Positions 34,241 to 42,454 of a stretch of DNA of 64,000 nucleotides are shown here, one piece after another. The notes beneath the pieces were generated by a model that did not search any database, was not told where the DNA came from, and saw nothing but the letters and a program-made list of their open reading frames with translations. The stretch is from Alphaproteobacteria bacterium (lineage in GTDB: Bacteria > Pseudomonadota > Alphaproteobacteria > UBA8366 > Aestuariispiraceae). The stretch's first letter is position 1, and each line of letters starts with the position of its first letter. Made by a program: the position numbers and the translations under genes. The stretch covers positions 124,001 through 188,000 of the forward strand of contig JANSXE010000001.1 in NCBI GenBank assembly GCA_024743195.1. Direction: 5' to 3'.

Positions 34241-35389
34241 TCAGCGGTCCCCCTCTCCCCCGAGCCGCGCCGCAATATAGCCCTGGAACTCCCGCAGGCT
34301 CCGCTCCATCCAACTGAGCGGGCCGGGCCGTGACAAGGGCGCGGCGACGCCGCGGTGGATGCTCTCCACCAGCCCGCGGTCCTCGTCGTTCACCTGATCG
34401 AAGAAGGCCACGGTCTCGCTCAGATAGGCCTCCATGTCGGGCAGCGCCGCCAGCCGCTCCGGCGCGATCGAGGCGCCGAAGCGCACATGCACCTGATCCA
34501 CCGTCCGCGGCATCAGGGAAAGCCACCAGAGATGGTCGGGCGCGAGCACGAACATGAAGGCGGGAAAGACCGTCGGCATGAGGGAGGTGAAGCGCAGATC
34601 GCCGTGAAGATGACGATTGTCCGGCGCGGCGACGCCGTAGACGGCGTCCGGGTCTTTCGGGAAGGTCTGGCAGGTGTAGGCCGGGTGCGGCGGATGCGGG
34701 AAGCGGACGTCCTCGATCGGGCACCAGGCTCCGACGGTGCGGCGGTGCGCCACGGGGAGGTGATAGCTCTCCATGAAATTCTCGGCCAAGAGCTTCCAGT
34801 TGGTGCGCCAGAGATGGTCCTGGGTTGCGACCTGGACATAGCCTTCCGGCCGATAGGGGGCGACGGCCTCGCTCAGCGGCGCGAGGCGGGCGGCCAGATC
34901 CGGCGGATCGTCCGCCAGCGTCGCGAAGATCCAGCCGGCCCATTCGACGCAGGCGATCTCCGGCAGGCGATAGGCCGATTTGTCGAGCCCCTTCATCTGC
35001 GGCGCGCCGACGAGCCGGCCGTCGATCCCGTAGGTCCAGCCGTGATAGGGGCAGGAGAAGCGCTTGCCGCAGCGCCCGGACTGCGGCCCTTCCGGCAGCA
35101 GCAGCATCATGCGATGAAGGCAGACATTGGCGAAACAGCGGATCGAGCCGTCCGCTTGCCGGATCGCGACGATCGGCTGGTCGTTGATCTGATAGGTCAG
35201 ATAGGCGCCCGGCTCGCGGAGCGCGTCGGCCCGGCCGAGGCAGAGCCACTCGGTGGCGAAGATCCGCTCCCGCTCCATCGCGAGGAAATCCGGGTCGATA
35301 TAGGCCGCACGCGGCATGATGCGCGCGCGGTCCGCGGGGGCGTCGGCCAAGGCCGCGATTTCGGCCAGCGTTTCCTGAAGCGGCGCCAT
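34241..35389 (-). CDS. Rieske oxygenase large subunit, possibly acting on a quaternary amine
   Basis: A 382-residue ring-hydroxylating-type oxygenase. The Rieske ligands are Cys90, His92, Cys113 and His116 (CLHR, CPYHGW). The mononuclear iron site is ENFMESYHLPVAH with His210 and His215. The residue linking the two sites, normally Asp, is Glu207 here, as I recall for carnitine and choline monooxygenases and the glycine-betaine demethylase group. So a quaternary-ammonium substrate is more likely than an aromatic ring. No small subunit or reductase gene is adjacent, so a partner must be encoded elsewhere. Upstream of it in transcription lies an outer-membrane barrel gene. Confidence 0.82.
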   Translation of the reverse strand: MAPLQETLAEIAALADAPADRARIMPRAAYIDPDFLAMERERIFATEWLCLGRADALREPGAYLTYQINDQPIVAIRQADGSIRCFANVCLHRMMLLLPEGPQSGRCGKRFSCPYHGWTYGIDGRLVGAPQMKGLDKSAYRLPEIACVEWAGWIFATLADDPPDLAARLAPLSEAVAPYRPEGYVQVATQDHLWRTNWKLLAENFMESYHLPVAHRRTVGAWCPIEDVRFPHPPHPAYTCQTFPKDPDAVYGVAAPDNRHLHGDLRFTSLMPTVFPAFMFVLAPDHLWWLSLMPRTVDQVHVRFGASIAPERLAALPDMEAYLSETVAFFDQVNDEDRGLVESIHRGVAAPLSRPGPLSWMERSLREFQGYIAARLGGEGDR

Positions 35390-35479
35390 CGGATGGGCCC
35401 TCCGGCCCGCCGCGGCGTCCCACTCGCCGGCCCGGACCGGGGAGGAGTGTGCGCCGCTCGCGCGCGGCGCGCAATCGGT

Positions 35480-36175
35480 TCAGAACCGGTAAAGGACCGA
35501 GAAGACCAGATCGTGCGAGACGTAGGTGTCGGCGTCGAGCGTCTCGCCGCCGGCCATAACGCCGCTCTCCACCTCGCCCATGTCGAGATAGCGGTAGCTG
35601 AGCTCGGTCCCCCAATGGCGCGAAATCTCGTAATCGACGCCGACCATGGCGCCGAGCGCGAGATTGTCGGTCGAGTTCTCGGTCGTGGTCTGGGCGGCGC
35701 CCGAGATCGGGGTGCGCTCGATGTCCGAGGTGTTGCGCGACCAGCCGATGCTGGCCCCGATGAAGGGGGTCCAGGCGCTGTCGGTGCGGATTTCCCAGGC
35801 GGCGCTGACCAACGCCATGGTCGAGGCGAGGTTGTTCTCGTACCCCACCCGCGTGCCGCCGTTGTCGCGCACGTCGAAATCCATGCGGAAGCGGTAGGCG
35901 AGCTCCGCCTCCAGCCGGAGCGGCGTCTCGCCGAAGCGGTAGCCCACCACCCCGCCGGCCGCCGCCGTCGGATCCTCGGTGTTGTTGTCCAGACGGGCGC
36001 CGACGAAGCCGGTGGTGCTGATGTCCTCGACCGACGACTGCCCGCCGATCAGGCGCAGCCCGACATAGGCGCCCTCGCGCGCCTGCTGGGCCGAGGCCTC
36101 GCCGACCCCGGCGACGCCGATCACCGCCAGGACTGCGGCCGCGCAGCCCTTCACCAAGAAACGACGGCTCCCCAT
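35480..36175 (-). CDS. Outer-membrane beta-barrel protein
   Basis: A 231-residue precursor with a cleavable signal peptide (MGSRRFLVKGCAAAVLAVIG core, cleavage near the ASAQQ site) followed by alternating hydrophobic strands typical of an OmpA/OMP-b-brl barrel of about eight strands. It ends in LVFSVLYRF with a terminal Phe, the outer-membrane assembly signal. Several in-frame ATGs exist; ATG 36173-36175 is chosen because AGGGGG lies nine bases upstream and the signal peptide is then compact. Function unknown; porin or adhesin-like roles are possible. Confidence 0.8.
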   Translation of the reverse strand: MGSRRFLVKGCAAAVLAVIGVAGVGEASAQQAREGAYVGLRLIGGQSSVEDISTTGFVGARLDNNTEDPTAAAGGVVGYRFGETPLRLEAELAYRFRMDFDVRDNGGTRVGYENNLASTMALVSAAWEIRTDSAWTPFIGASIGWSRNTSDIERTPISGAAQTTTENSTDNLALGAMVGVDYEISRHWGTELSYRYLDMGEVESGVMAGGETLDADTYVSHDLVFSVLYRF

Positions 36176-36263
36176 CGAGGCCATCCCCCTCATTCCCCAA
36201 ATCTCCAACAACCGCGGTTCTTTAGCGCGAAAGCGCGGCGAAGTCGAGCCCGCGGGCGCGCCC

Positions 36264-37103
36264 TCACGCCTCGGCGTAGGCGTTGGCCCAATCGTCCACC
36301 GGGCTGTCGTCCAGGCGAAACTTCGCGCTGTCGTCCTTGAAATCGTGCGGATGGACCATCACCCGCTCGGCGTCGATCAGCACGACGGCGTAGGCCGGCG
36401 GCTCGAAGCTGCCCCAAGCGGTGTCCGGATCGTCGAAGTCGAGCCAGCACTGATGGTTCAGCCCGCGAATCGAGGAGACCGGAATCCCCCGCCAGCTCCC
36501 CATGACCGGCCGATGCACATGGCCGAAGAAGAGATGGCGGATGCGCGCGCGATGCGGCGCGAGCACCGACCAGAAAGCCGAGCGCTCGTTCAATCCCATC
36601 TGGTCCAGGTGCTTGAGTCCGATATCGAAGGGCGGGTGGTGCATGAACAGAAAAACGTCCGCGCCCTCCTCCTCGGCCTCCTCGAGCCGCTCGGCGAGCC
36701 AGGTGCGGCGCATCGTGCAGTACCAGCCGGCGTGCGTGCCTTCCAGCACCGTATCGAGGAAGATCATGTGCCCGGCCGGCGTCTTGCGTCGCGCCTGGAT
36801 GAAGCCGTTGGCGTCGCGCGGATGGTTTGGGAAGCAGGCGGCGAAGGTCTCCCGGTGATCGTGATTGCCGATCAGAAGCTGCAGCGGCGGGGTCAACGGC
36901 GCCAGAGTCTGCTTCAGGCTTTCGAAGGTTTCCGGCTCGCCCCAGTGGGTCAGGTCGCCGGTCATGACCACGAGGTCCGCATCGGCGTGCCGCCGGTTGA
37001 TGTCGGCCGCCGCCTCGGCCAGGACGGCCTGCGGATCGCCGCCGTAGAGCGTCTTGCCCGGCGGCACCAGATGAGGGTCGGTCAGATGGATCAGCTTCAT
37101 CAT
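36264..37103 (-). CDS. Calcineurin-like metallophosphoesterase (CpdA/GpdQ-type)
   Basis: A 279-residue phosphodiesterase of the CpdA/GpdQ type. Dimetal ligands: Asp-x-His in HLTDPHL near residue 10, GDLTHWG, GNHDHRE, then HHPPFD and FGHVHRPV in the usual order. Likely substrates are cyclic nucleotides or glycerophosphodiesters; which one is not visible. The start is MMKLIHL at ATG 37101-37103. It is divergent from the sbtA operon. Confidence 0.88.
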   Translation of the reverse strand: MMKLIHLTDPHLVPPGKTLYGGDPQAVLAEAAADINRRHADADLVVMTGDLTHWGEPETFESLKQTLAPLTPPLQLLIGNHDHRETFAACFPNHPRDANGFIQARRKTPAGHMIFLDTVLEGTHAGWYCTMRRTWLAERLEEAEEEGADVFLFMHHPPFDIGLKHLDQMGLNERSAFWSVLAPHRARIRHLFFGHVHRPVMGSWRGIPVSSIRGLNHQCWLDFDDPDTAWGSFEPPAYAVVLIDAERVMVHPHDFKDDSAKFRLDDSPVDDWANAYAEA

Positions 37104-37288
37104 GGCGCTGCGACGCTCCCGTGCGGGGAAGATGGAAACCGCGGCCTGTAGCAGGCGTCCGTGACAGTATCGCGACGACCGCGCGGCCGCCAGCGCCCGT
37201 TGACGCTCGCCCCTCAATCGCTATGAAGCGGGGGACGGGCGCGACGCACGCTTGTCGCGCCCAGACCAGAGGGGGAAGTCGCCGCGCC

Positions 37289-38266
37289 ATGGATCTGTCG
37301 CTCGCCGCCGGAAATCTGCTCTCGCCGCCGGTTCTGTTCTTCGCGCTCGGCGTGGCGGCGGCGCTCGTCCGCTCGGATTTGAGCGTGCCGGAGGCCGTGG
37401 CGAAAGCGCTGTCGCTCTATCTCATGCTGGCGATCGGCTTCAAGGGCGGGGCCGCGGCGTCGGAACACGGGCTGGGCGCGGACCTGGCGCTCGTCATCGC
37501 GGCGGCTGCGGCGCTCAGCTTCACGATCCCCTTCCTCGCCTTCGGTTTCCTGCGGACGACGACCGGGATCGGGCGCATCGACGCGGCGGCGATCGCCGCC
37601 CATTACGGCTCGATCTCCATCGTCACCTTCATCGCCGCAACCACGGCGCTGACCGCGGCCGGCGTCGACTATCCGGGCATCATGGTGGCCGCCGCCGCCG
37701 CGATGGAGGTGCCGGCGATCGCGACCGCCCTGCTTCTGGCGCGCAGCGGCGCGTCGGCGGGAGAGCGGGTGGAGGGCGAGACGCCCTGGCGCGAGGTGCT
37801 GCTGAACGGCTCCGTGGTGCTGCTGGTGGGCGCCTTCATCATCGGCGTCGCGACCGGCGAGAAGGGCTTCGAGAGCGTCGCGCCCTTCATCGTCGACCCC
37901 TTCAAGGGCGTGCTGTGCCTGTTCCTGCTGGATATGGGCCTGGTGGCGGGGCGCGAATTGCGCCAGGTGCGCAAGCGGCTGACCCCAGCGCTGTTGGGAT
38001 TCGGCCTCTACATGCCGCCGATCGGCGGGACGATCGGAGCCGCGGCGGGCTGGCTGATCGGCCTAGACGCCGGGGGAATTGCGCTGCTTGCGACGCTGTC
38101 GGCCAGCGCCTCCTATATCGCGGTGCCGGCGGCGATGCGGCTCGCGCTGCCGGAGGCCAAGCCCTCCCTCTATCTTACGCTGTCGCTTGCGATTACCTTT
38201 CCTTTCAACCTGACCATCGGCATCCCGCTCTACATCAAGCTGGGATCCGTGCTGGCCGGCGGCTGA
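37289..38266 (+). CDS. sbtA: Sodium-dependent bicarbonate transporter SbtA-like
   Basis: A 325-residue membrane protein with about ten hydrophobic segments, of the Sbt_1 (DUF897) family. Landmarks include YLMLAIGFKGGAAASEHG, AHYGSISIVTFIAATTAL (the inner repeat containing a polar bend), and LFLLDMGLVAGRELR. The family includes cyanobacterial SbtA, which imports bicarbonate with Na+. AGAGGGGGA precedes ATG 37289. It is followed after 28 bases by a PII-like gene, the SbtB arrangement, which greatly supports the assignment. No carboxysome or RuBisCO genes are in the window. Confidence 0.85.
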   Translation: MDLSLAAGNLLSPPVLFFALGVAAALVRSDLSVPEAVAKALSLYLMLAIGFKGGAAASEHGLGADLALVIAAAAALSFTIPFLAFGFLRTTTGIGRIDAAAIAAHYGSISIVTFIAATTALTAAGVDYPGIMVAAAAAMEVPAIATALLLARSGASAGERVEGETPWREVLLNGSVVLLVGAFIIGVATGEKGFESVAPFIVDPFKGVLCLFLLDMGLVAGRELRQVRKRLTPALLGFGLYMPPIGGTIGAAAGWLIGLDAGGIALLATLSASASYIAVPAAMRLALPEAKPSLYLTLSLAITFPFNLTIGIPLYIKLGSVLAGG

Positions 38267-38294
38267 GCCGGCGCCGGGAGGAGACCGCCGCGTC

Positions 38295-38615
38295 ATGGAA
38301 GACCTGCCCACCTACGCCAAGAAGCGGGTCTCGATCATCATCGAGGCGCCGTTCCTGAACCGCCTGCTCGACCTGCTCGACCGGCTGGAGGTTCCCGGCT
38401 ACTCCGCCATGCCGATCCTGGCGGGACGCGGCCAGGACGGCAGTTGGCGGCGCGACGCGCTCTCGTCGGACGCCGGCCGCATGATCAGCGTCGTCGTGGT
38501 GATCGACGAGAGCAAGGTCTCCGACCTGCTGCGCGAGATCAAACGGGTGCTCGACCGCCAGATGGGCATCGTCACCGTTGGCGACGTCCAGGTTCTGCGG
38601 CCGGAGCATTTCTGA
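38295..38615 (+). CDS. sbtB: PII-like signalling protein SbtB
   Basis: A 106-residue ferredoxin-like PII-family protein: RVSIIIEAPFLNRLLDLLDRLEVPGYS (two halves of the first beta-alpha-beta), GRGQDGSWRRD as T-loop, ISVVVVIDESKVSDLLREIKR and VTVGDVQVLRPEHF. The C-terminal redox-switch tail of some cyanobacterial SbtB proteins is absent. SbtB binds SbtA and senses adenine nucleotides including cAMP, gating the transporter. Position directly after sbtA, in the same operon, makes SbtB much more likely than nitrogen-regulatory GlnB. Confidence 0.82.
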   Translation: MEDLPTYAKKRVSIIIEAPFLNRLLDLLDRLEVPGYSAMPILAGRGQDGSWRRDALSSDAGRMISVVVVIDESKVSDLLREIKRVLDRQMGIVTVGDVQVLRPEHF

Positions 38616-38627
38616 GGGCCCGGGACG

Positions 38628-38885
38628 ATGCCCGCCCAAGCATCGGGGGCCCGTCGCTACATGGTGGTCGAGCGCTTTCGGCCCGGCAAGATGGCGGCGG
38701 CGTATGAGCGCTTCCGCACGCAGGGCCGCCTGCTGCCCGACGGGCTCCGCTACGTCGACTCCTGGCTCGACCCCGAGGCCGCGGTCTGTTTTCAACTGAT
38801 GGAGACCGAGGACCCCGCCCTGTTCGCCGCCTGGACCGCCGCGTGGGACGATCTGGTCGCGTTCGACATCCATCCCCTTGCCTAG
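38628..38885 (+). CDS. DUF3303-family protein
   Basis: An 85-residue protein starting 12 bases after sbtB. RRYMVVERFRPGKMAAAYERF, the RLLPDGLRYVDSWLD segment and a C-terminal WTAAWDDLVAFDI stretch match DUF3303, a small ferredoxin-like (dimeric alpha/beta barrel) family without known role. Its placement makes it a third member of the sbtAB operon; a link to bicarbonate handling is only positional. Confidence 0.75.
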   Translation: MPAQASGARRYMVVERFRPGKMAAAYERFRTQGRLLPDGLRYVDSWLDPEAAVCFQLMETEDPALFAAWTAAWDDLVAFDIHPLA

Positions 38886-38958
38886 GGTCGGCCCGGCGAA
38901 GATTGTTGCCGAAGCCAGCGCCTATCCCGCAGACTTCCGACACGCTTGAGGAGCCGCG

Positions 38959-39748
38959 ATGCAGGGCCTGATCGATCTCGACCGTTATCCGCTCGACCGG
39001 CCGGGCGGGCCGGGCTGGCGCCGGCTGATCGACGCCGCGCGCGCCGCCCTGGCGGACGACGGCATGGTCACCTTGCCGGGCTTCATGACCCCTGGCGCGC
39101 GTGACGAGACTCTCGGCCTGTTGCGGCCGCGCTGGAAGACGGACGCCTTCCGCCACGCCCGGCGTCACACCGTCTATTTCGACCCCGAGGCCTCGGGCGC
39201 GCCGCCCGGACACCCGGTTCGGCTCGAGGTCGAGACCGTCAACCGCACGCTGTGCGCCGACCAGATGGCGGGCGCGCCGCTTCTGCGGCTCTATGGCTCG
39301 CCGGATCTGGCCGCCTTCCTGGCCGACGCGCTCGGCAAGCCGGCCCTTTATCCGATGAGGGATCCCCTGGCCCGGGTGAACGTCATGCGCTACGACGTGG
39401 ACGAGGCGCTGAACTGGCGCTTCGACCGGTCGGAGTTCACCGTGACCCTGATGCTGCAGGCGCCGGAGGACGGCGGCGTCTTCGAGTATCGACGCGATCT
39501 GCGCAGCGCGAGCGACCCGAATTTCGACGGCGTGGCGCGCCTGCTCGCCGGCGCCGATCCCGCCGTGGGGCGCCTGACGCTCGCCCCGGGCGCGCTGAAC
39601 ATCTTCCTTGGGCGGAACACCGCGCACCGGGCGACGCCGGTGCAGGGCCCCGCGCGCGCGCATCGTCGCCGTCCTGTCTTTCTACGAGCGCCCGGGCGTC
39701 GCCTTCAGCGCGGCGGAGCGCATCGGCTTCTGCGGGCGCGCCGCCTGA
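38959..39748 (+). pseudogene. HalD/BesD-like 2OG-Fe(II) oxygenase, frameshifted and lacking a metal ligand
   Basis: The first frame encodes a HalD/BesD-type 2-oxoglutarate oxygenase (MQGLIDLDRYPLDRPGGPGW, NRTLCADQM, LQAPEDGGVFEYRRDLRS, LAPGALNIFLGRNTAHR). At the (CG)5C run 39651-39661 the true C-terminus passes to another frame, where ARIVAVLSFYERPGVAFS and ERIGFCGRAA end at TGA 39746-39748; the original frame instead reads an unlike Arg/Pro-rich tail to 39795. The first iron ligand is also changed: family members have NWHFD but here it is NWRFD (codon cgc 39418-39420, one base from cac). Two lesions suggest a decayed gene; a sequencing error at the CG run is possible for the first. Confidence 0.7.
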
Positions 39749-39791
39749 CGCCGCCTTCCCAAGCCGACGAAAAGCCGCTAAACCCCAGGCC

Positions 39792-40982
39792 ATGAGCGCT
39801 GCATCTCCAGACCATCCCATCGCCGACAGCGACGAATTGGCCGACTTCTGCGCGGACCTGCGCCGCCACGCCTATGTCTGCGTCGACACCGAGTTCATCC
39901 GCGACAAGACCTATTGGCCACAGCTCTGCCTGATCCAGTTGTCGGCCGCCGCCGACGGCGATCCGGACGACGGACCGGCCGCCTGCGTCGACGTGCTGGC
40001 CGAGGGGCTCGACCTGCAGCCGGTCTACGATCTGTTGGCGGACGAGCGCGTGCTGAAGGTGTTCCACGCCGCACGGCAGGATTTGGAGATCTTCTTCATC
40101 CGCACCGGCCGCGTGCCGGCCCCGATCTTCGACACCCAAGTCGCGGCGATGGTCTGCGGCTATGGCGACCAGGTCGGCTACGAGGCGCTGGTGCGCAAGA
40201 TCTGCCGCAGCGAGCTCGACAAGAGCTCGCGCTTCACCGATTGGGCGGCGCGCCCGCTCGAGGCGAAGCAATTGCGCTACGCCCAGGCGGACGTGACGCA
40301 TCTGCGCCGCATCTATGAGAGCCTCGCCGGCCAGCTTGAGAAGAGCGGCCGCGCGGACTGGCTGACCGAGGAGATGGGCGTCCTGACCAATCCCGAGACC
40401 TACCGCACCGATCCGGACGAGGCCTGGCGGCGGCTCAAGCACCGCAACGCCAAGCCGCGGATGCTGGCGGTGCTGAAGGAGGTCGCCGCCTGGCGCGAGC
40501 GCGAGGCGCAGAGCCGCGACGTGCCGCGCAACCGCATCCTGCGCGACGATTCGCTGCTCGACGTCGCGGCGAGCGCCCCGACCGACGGCAAGGCGTTGAA
40601 GCGCATCCGCGGCCTGCCCGGCGGTTTCGCCGACGGCAAGTTCGGGGCCGCCGTGCTGGCCGCCGTCGAGCGCGGTCTCGCCCTGCCGAAAGAGGCGCGT
40701 CCGGTGGTCGAACGCTCGGAGCCGCTGCCGAGCACGCTGCAGCCGTTGGTCGACCTCCTGAAGGTGCTGTTGAAGGCGAACGCCGCGCAGGCCGGCGTCG
40801 CCAGCAGGCTCGTCGCGAACGCCGACGATCTGGAGCGGATCGCCGCCGACGACGCCGCCGACGTGCCGGCGCTGAAGGGCTGGCGGCGCAAGCTCTTCGG
40901 CGATCAGGCGCTGGCCCTGAAACACGGCCAGATCGCATTGACCGCCGGACCGGACGGGGTCGAGTTGATCCAGCGGGACTGA
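39792..40982 (+). CDS. rnd: Ribonuclease D
   Basis: A 396-residue 3'-5' exoribonuclease that trims tRNA and other stable RNAs. The DEDD exonuclease motifs are CVDTEFIRD (D31/E33 region), FHAARQDLEIF and YAQADVTHLRRIYE, followed by an HRDC domain at about 210-290. ATG 39792 lies in the tail of the broken oxygenase frame. The neighbourhood aspS, rnd, ppx, ppk, hda is typical of this bacterial group. Confidence 0.95.
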   Translation: MSAASPDHPIADSDELADFCADLRRHAYVCVDTEFIRDKTYWPQLCLIQLSAAADGDPDDGPAACVDVLAEGLDLQPVYDLLADERVLKVFHAARQDLEIFFIRTGRVPAPIFDTQVAAMVCGYGDQVGYEALVRKICRSELDKSSRFTDWAARPLEAKQLRYAQADVTHLRRIYESLAGQLEKSGRADWLTEEMGVLTNPETYRTDPDEAWRRLKHRNAKPRMLAVLKEVAAWREREAQSRDVPRNRILRDDSLLDVAASAPTDGKALKRIRGLPGGFADGKFGAAVLAAVERGLALPKEARPVVERSEPLPSTLQPLVDLLKVLLKANAAQAGVASRLVANADDLERIAADDAADVPALKGWRRKLFGDQALALKHGQIALTAGPDGVELIQRD

Positions 40983-41103
40983 CCGGCTCGCGCGTCGCGG
41001 CCCCCTCGCCCACCCCACCGCAGGGACTGGCGGGTCGCCCGACGCATGGTACACTCCGGCGCGAACGCAGATATCGGGTCGTCGCACCCCTCAGGGAGAT
41101 CGC

Positions 41104-42414
41104 ATGCGCACGGTCGCAGCCATCGCTCTCGCGCTCTTCGTAGCCGGCGCCGGGCTCGCCACCTATCTGGCGGGCGGCGGCAAGGTCGGACTGACGATGA
41201 TCCCCGGGCTGGAGGACGTCGCCCTCGAGTTCGGCTGGATCGAGGAGACGACGCCGCCCAAGGCCTCTCCGACCGCTGCGGCGAACGCATCATCGCCGGC
41301 GTCCGCCGCGGTGGCGGGACGCGCGCTGGCCGCCGAGCCCGCGGCGGGCGCCGCCGGCGGGGAGGCGCCGCCCGAGGTCTCGCCCGCGGCCGGTCCGGGA
41401 GGGGCCGGCGGCGACGCCAGCCGGCTGTTCGACGTACCGGGGCGCGACGCGGCCCGGGCCGCCGGGGGAGAGGGCGCCGCGCCCCTCTTCGCGATGCCGG
41501 TGGTCTGCCGGCCCGGCGTCGACTGCCTGGTGCAGAGCTTCGTCGACGCCGCGCCCGGCGACGCCTTCCGGGATTTCACCTGCGGAGCCCTGACCTACGA
41601 CGATCACAAGGGCACGGACATCCGCCTGCCGAGCCATGTGGAGTTGGAGCGCGGCTACACCGTCGTCGCCGCCGCGCCGGGCCGGGTGATCGCCGTGCGC
41701 GACGGCATGCCGGACGCGAACTTCAATCTGTTCGGTCGCGAGGCGGTGACCGACCGCGGCCTGGGCAACGTCGTCGGCATCGACCACGGCGGCGGCTGGC
41801 GAACCTTCTACGGCCATATGAAGCGCGGCAGCCTGACGGTTCGCGAGGGGCAGCAGGTGGAGGCCGGCCAGCCCATCGGCCAGATCGGCCTGTCCGGGCT
41901 GACGGAGTTCCCGCACCTGCATTTCCAGATCATGCGGGACGAGACCCCCGTCGACCCCTACACGGGGCTGGACTTCGAGGGCGGCTGCGGCCTGGAGGGC
42001 GAAAGCCTGTGGGCCCCGGCGGCGGCTCAGGCGCTGAAGTACCCGCGCACGCTGCTGCTGCGCCTCGGCTTTTCGGACATGGTGCTGAACAAGCCGGCGG
42101 TCGAATACATGCTGTTCAAGCGCGACGGCGTGCCGGCGGCCAATCGGGCGCTCATCCTGCACGCGCACCTGACCGGGCTGTTGGAAGGCGATCGGGCCGA
42201 AGTGCGCATCTTCGCGCCCGACGGCTCGATCTTCGCGCAGGCCGGCGTCGACATCGACCAAGCGGTGCAGTCCCGCATTCTGCGCGTCGGCAAGCGCGAT
42301 CTGGCGGCGCCGCCGGCGCCCGGCCTCTATCGCGGCGAACTGCGCTATTTCCGCGCCGGCGAGGACGGCCCGGTTCAGCTCTTCGAGGCGAGCGAGACGG
42401 TCGCGGTCGAGTAG
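41104..42414 (+). CDS. M23 family metallopeptidase (LytM domain), exported
   Basis: A 436-residue protein with an N-terminal signal or anchor (MRTVAAIALALFVAGAGLAT), a variable Ala-rich stretch, and a LytM domain. Zinc ligands are H168 and D172 in HKGTD and H273 of the H271-L-H273 pair, so the active site looks intact. It likely cuts peptide crossbridges in peptidoglycan or serves as a division activator. GGGAGA precedes ATG 41104. It converges with ppx. Confidence 0.85.
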   Translation: MRTVAAIALALFVAGAGLATYLAGGGKVGLTMIPGLEDVALEFGWIEETTPPKASPTAAANASSPASAAVAGRALAAEPAAGAAGGEAPPEVSPAAGPGGAGGDASRLFDVPGRDAARAAGGEGAAPLFAMPVVCRPGVDCLVQSFVDAAPGDAFRDFTCGALTYDDHKGTDIRLPSHVELERGYTVVAAAPGRVIAVRDGMPDANFNLFGREAVTDRGLGNVVGIDHGGGWRTFYGHMKRGSLTVREGQQVEAGQPIGQIGLSGLTEFPHLHFQIMRDETPVDPYTGLDFEGGCGLEGESLWAPAAAQALKYPRTLLLRLGFSDMVLNKPAVEYMLFKRDGVPAANRALILHAHLTGLLEGDRAEVRIFAPDGSIFAQAGVDIDQAVQSRILRVGKRDLAAPPAPGLYRGELRYFRAGEDGPVQLFEASETVAVE

Positions 42415-42454
42415 CGCGCGCCCGTTCGACGGCCCCGGTCGACGCTGGCCCGGG

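Noticed and set aside
39662-39748. Programmed frameshift producing a full HalD-like protein
   Set aside because: The CG run is not a recognised slippery heptamer, and the iron-ligand His is also missing, so gene decay or a sequencing error explains it better.
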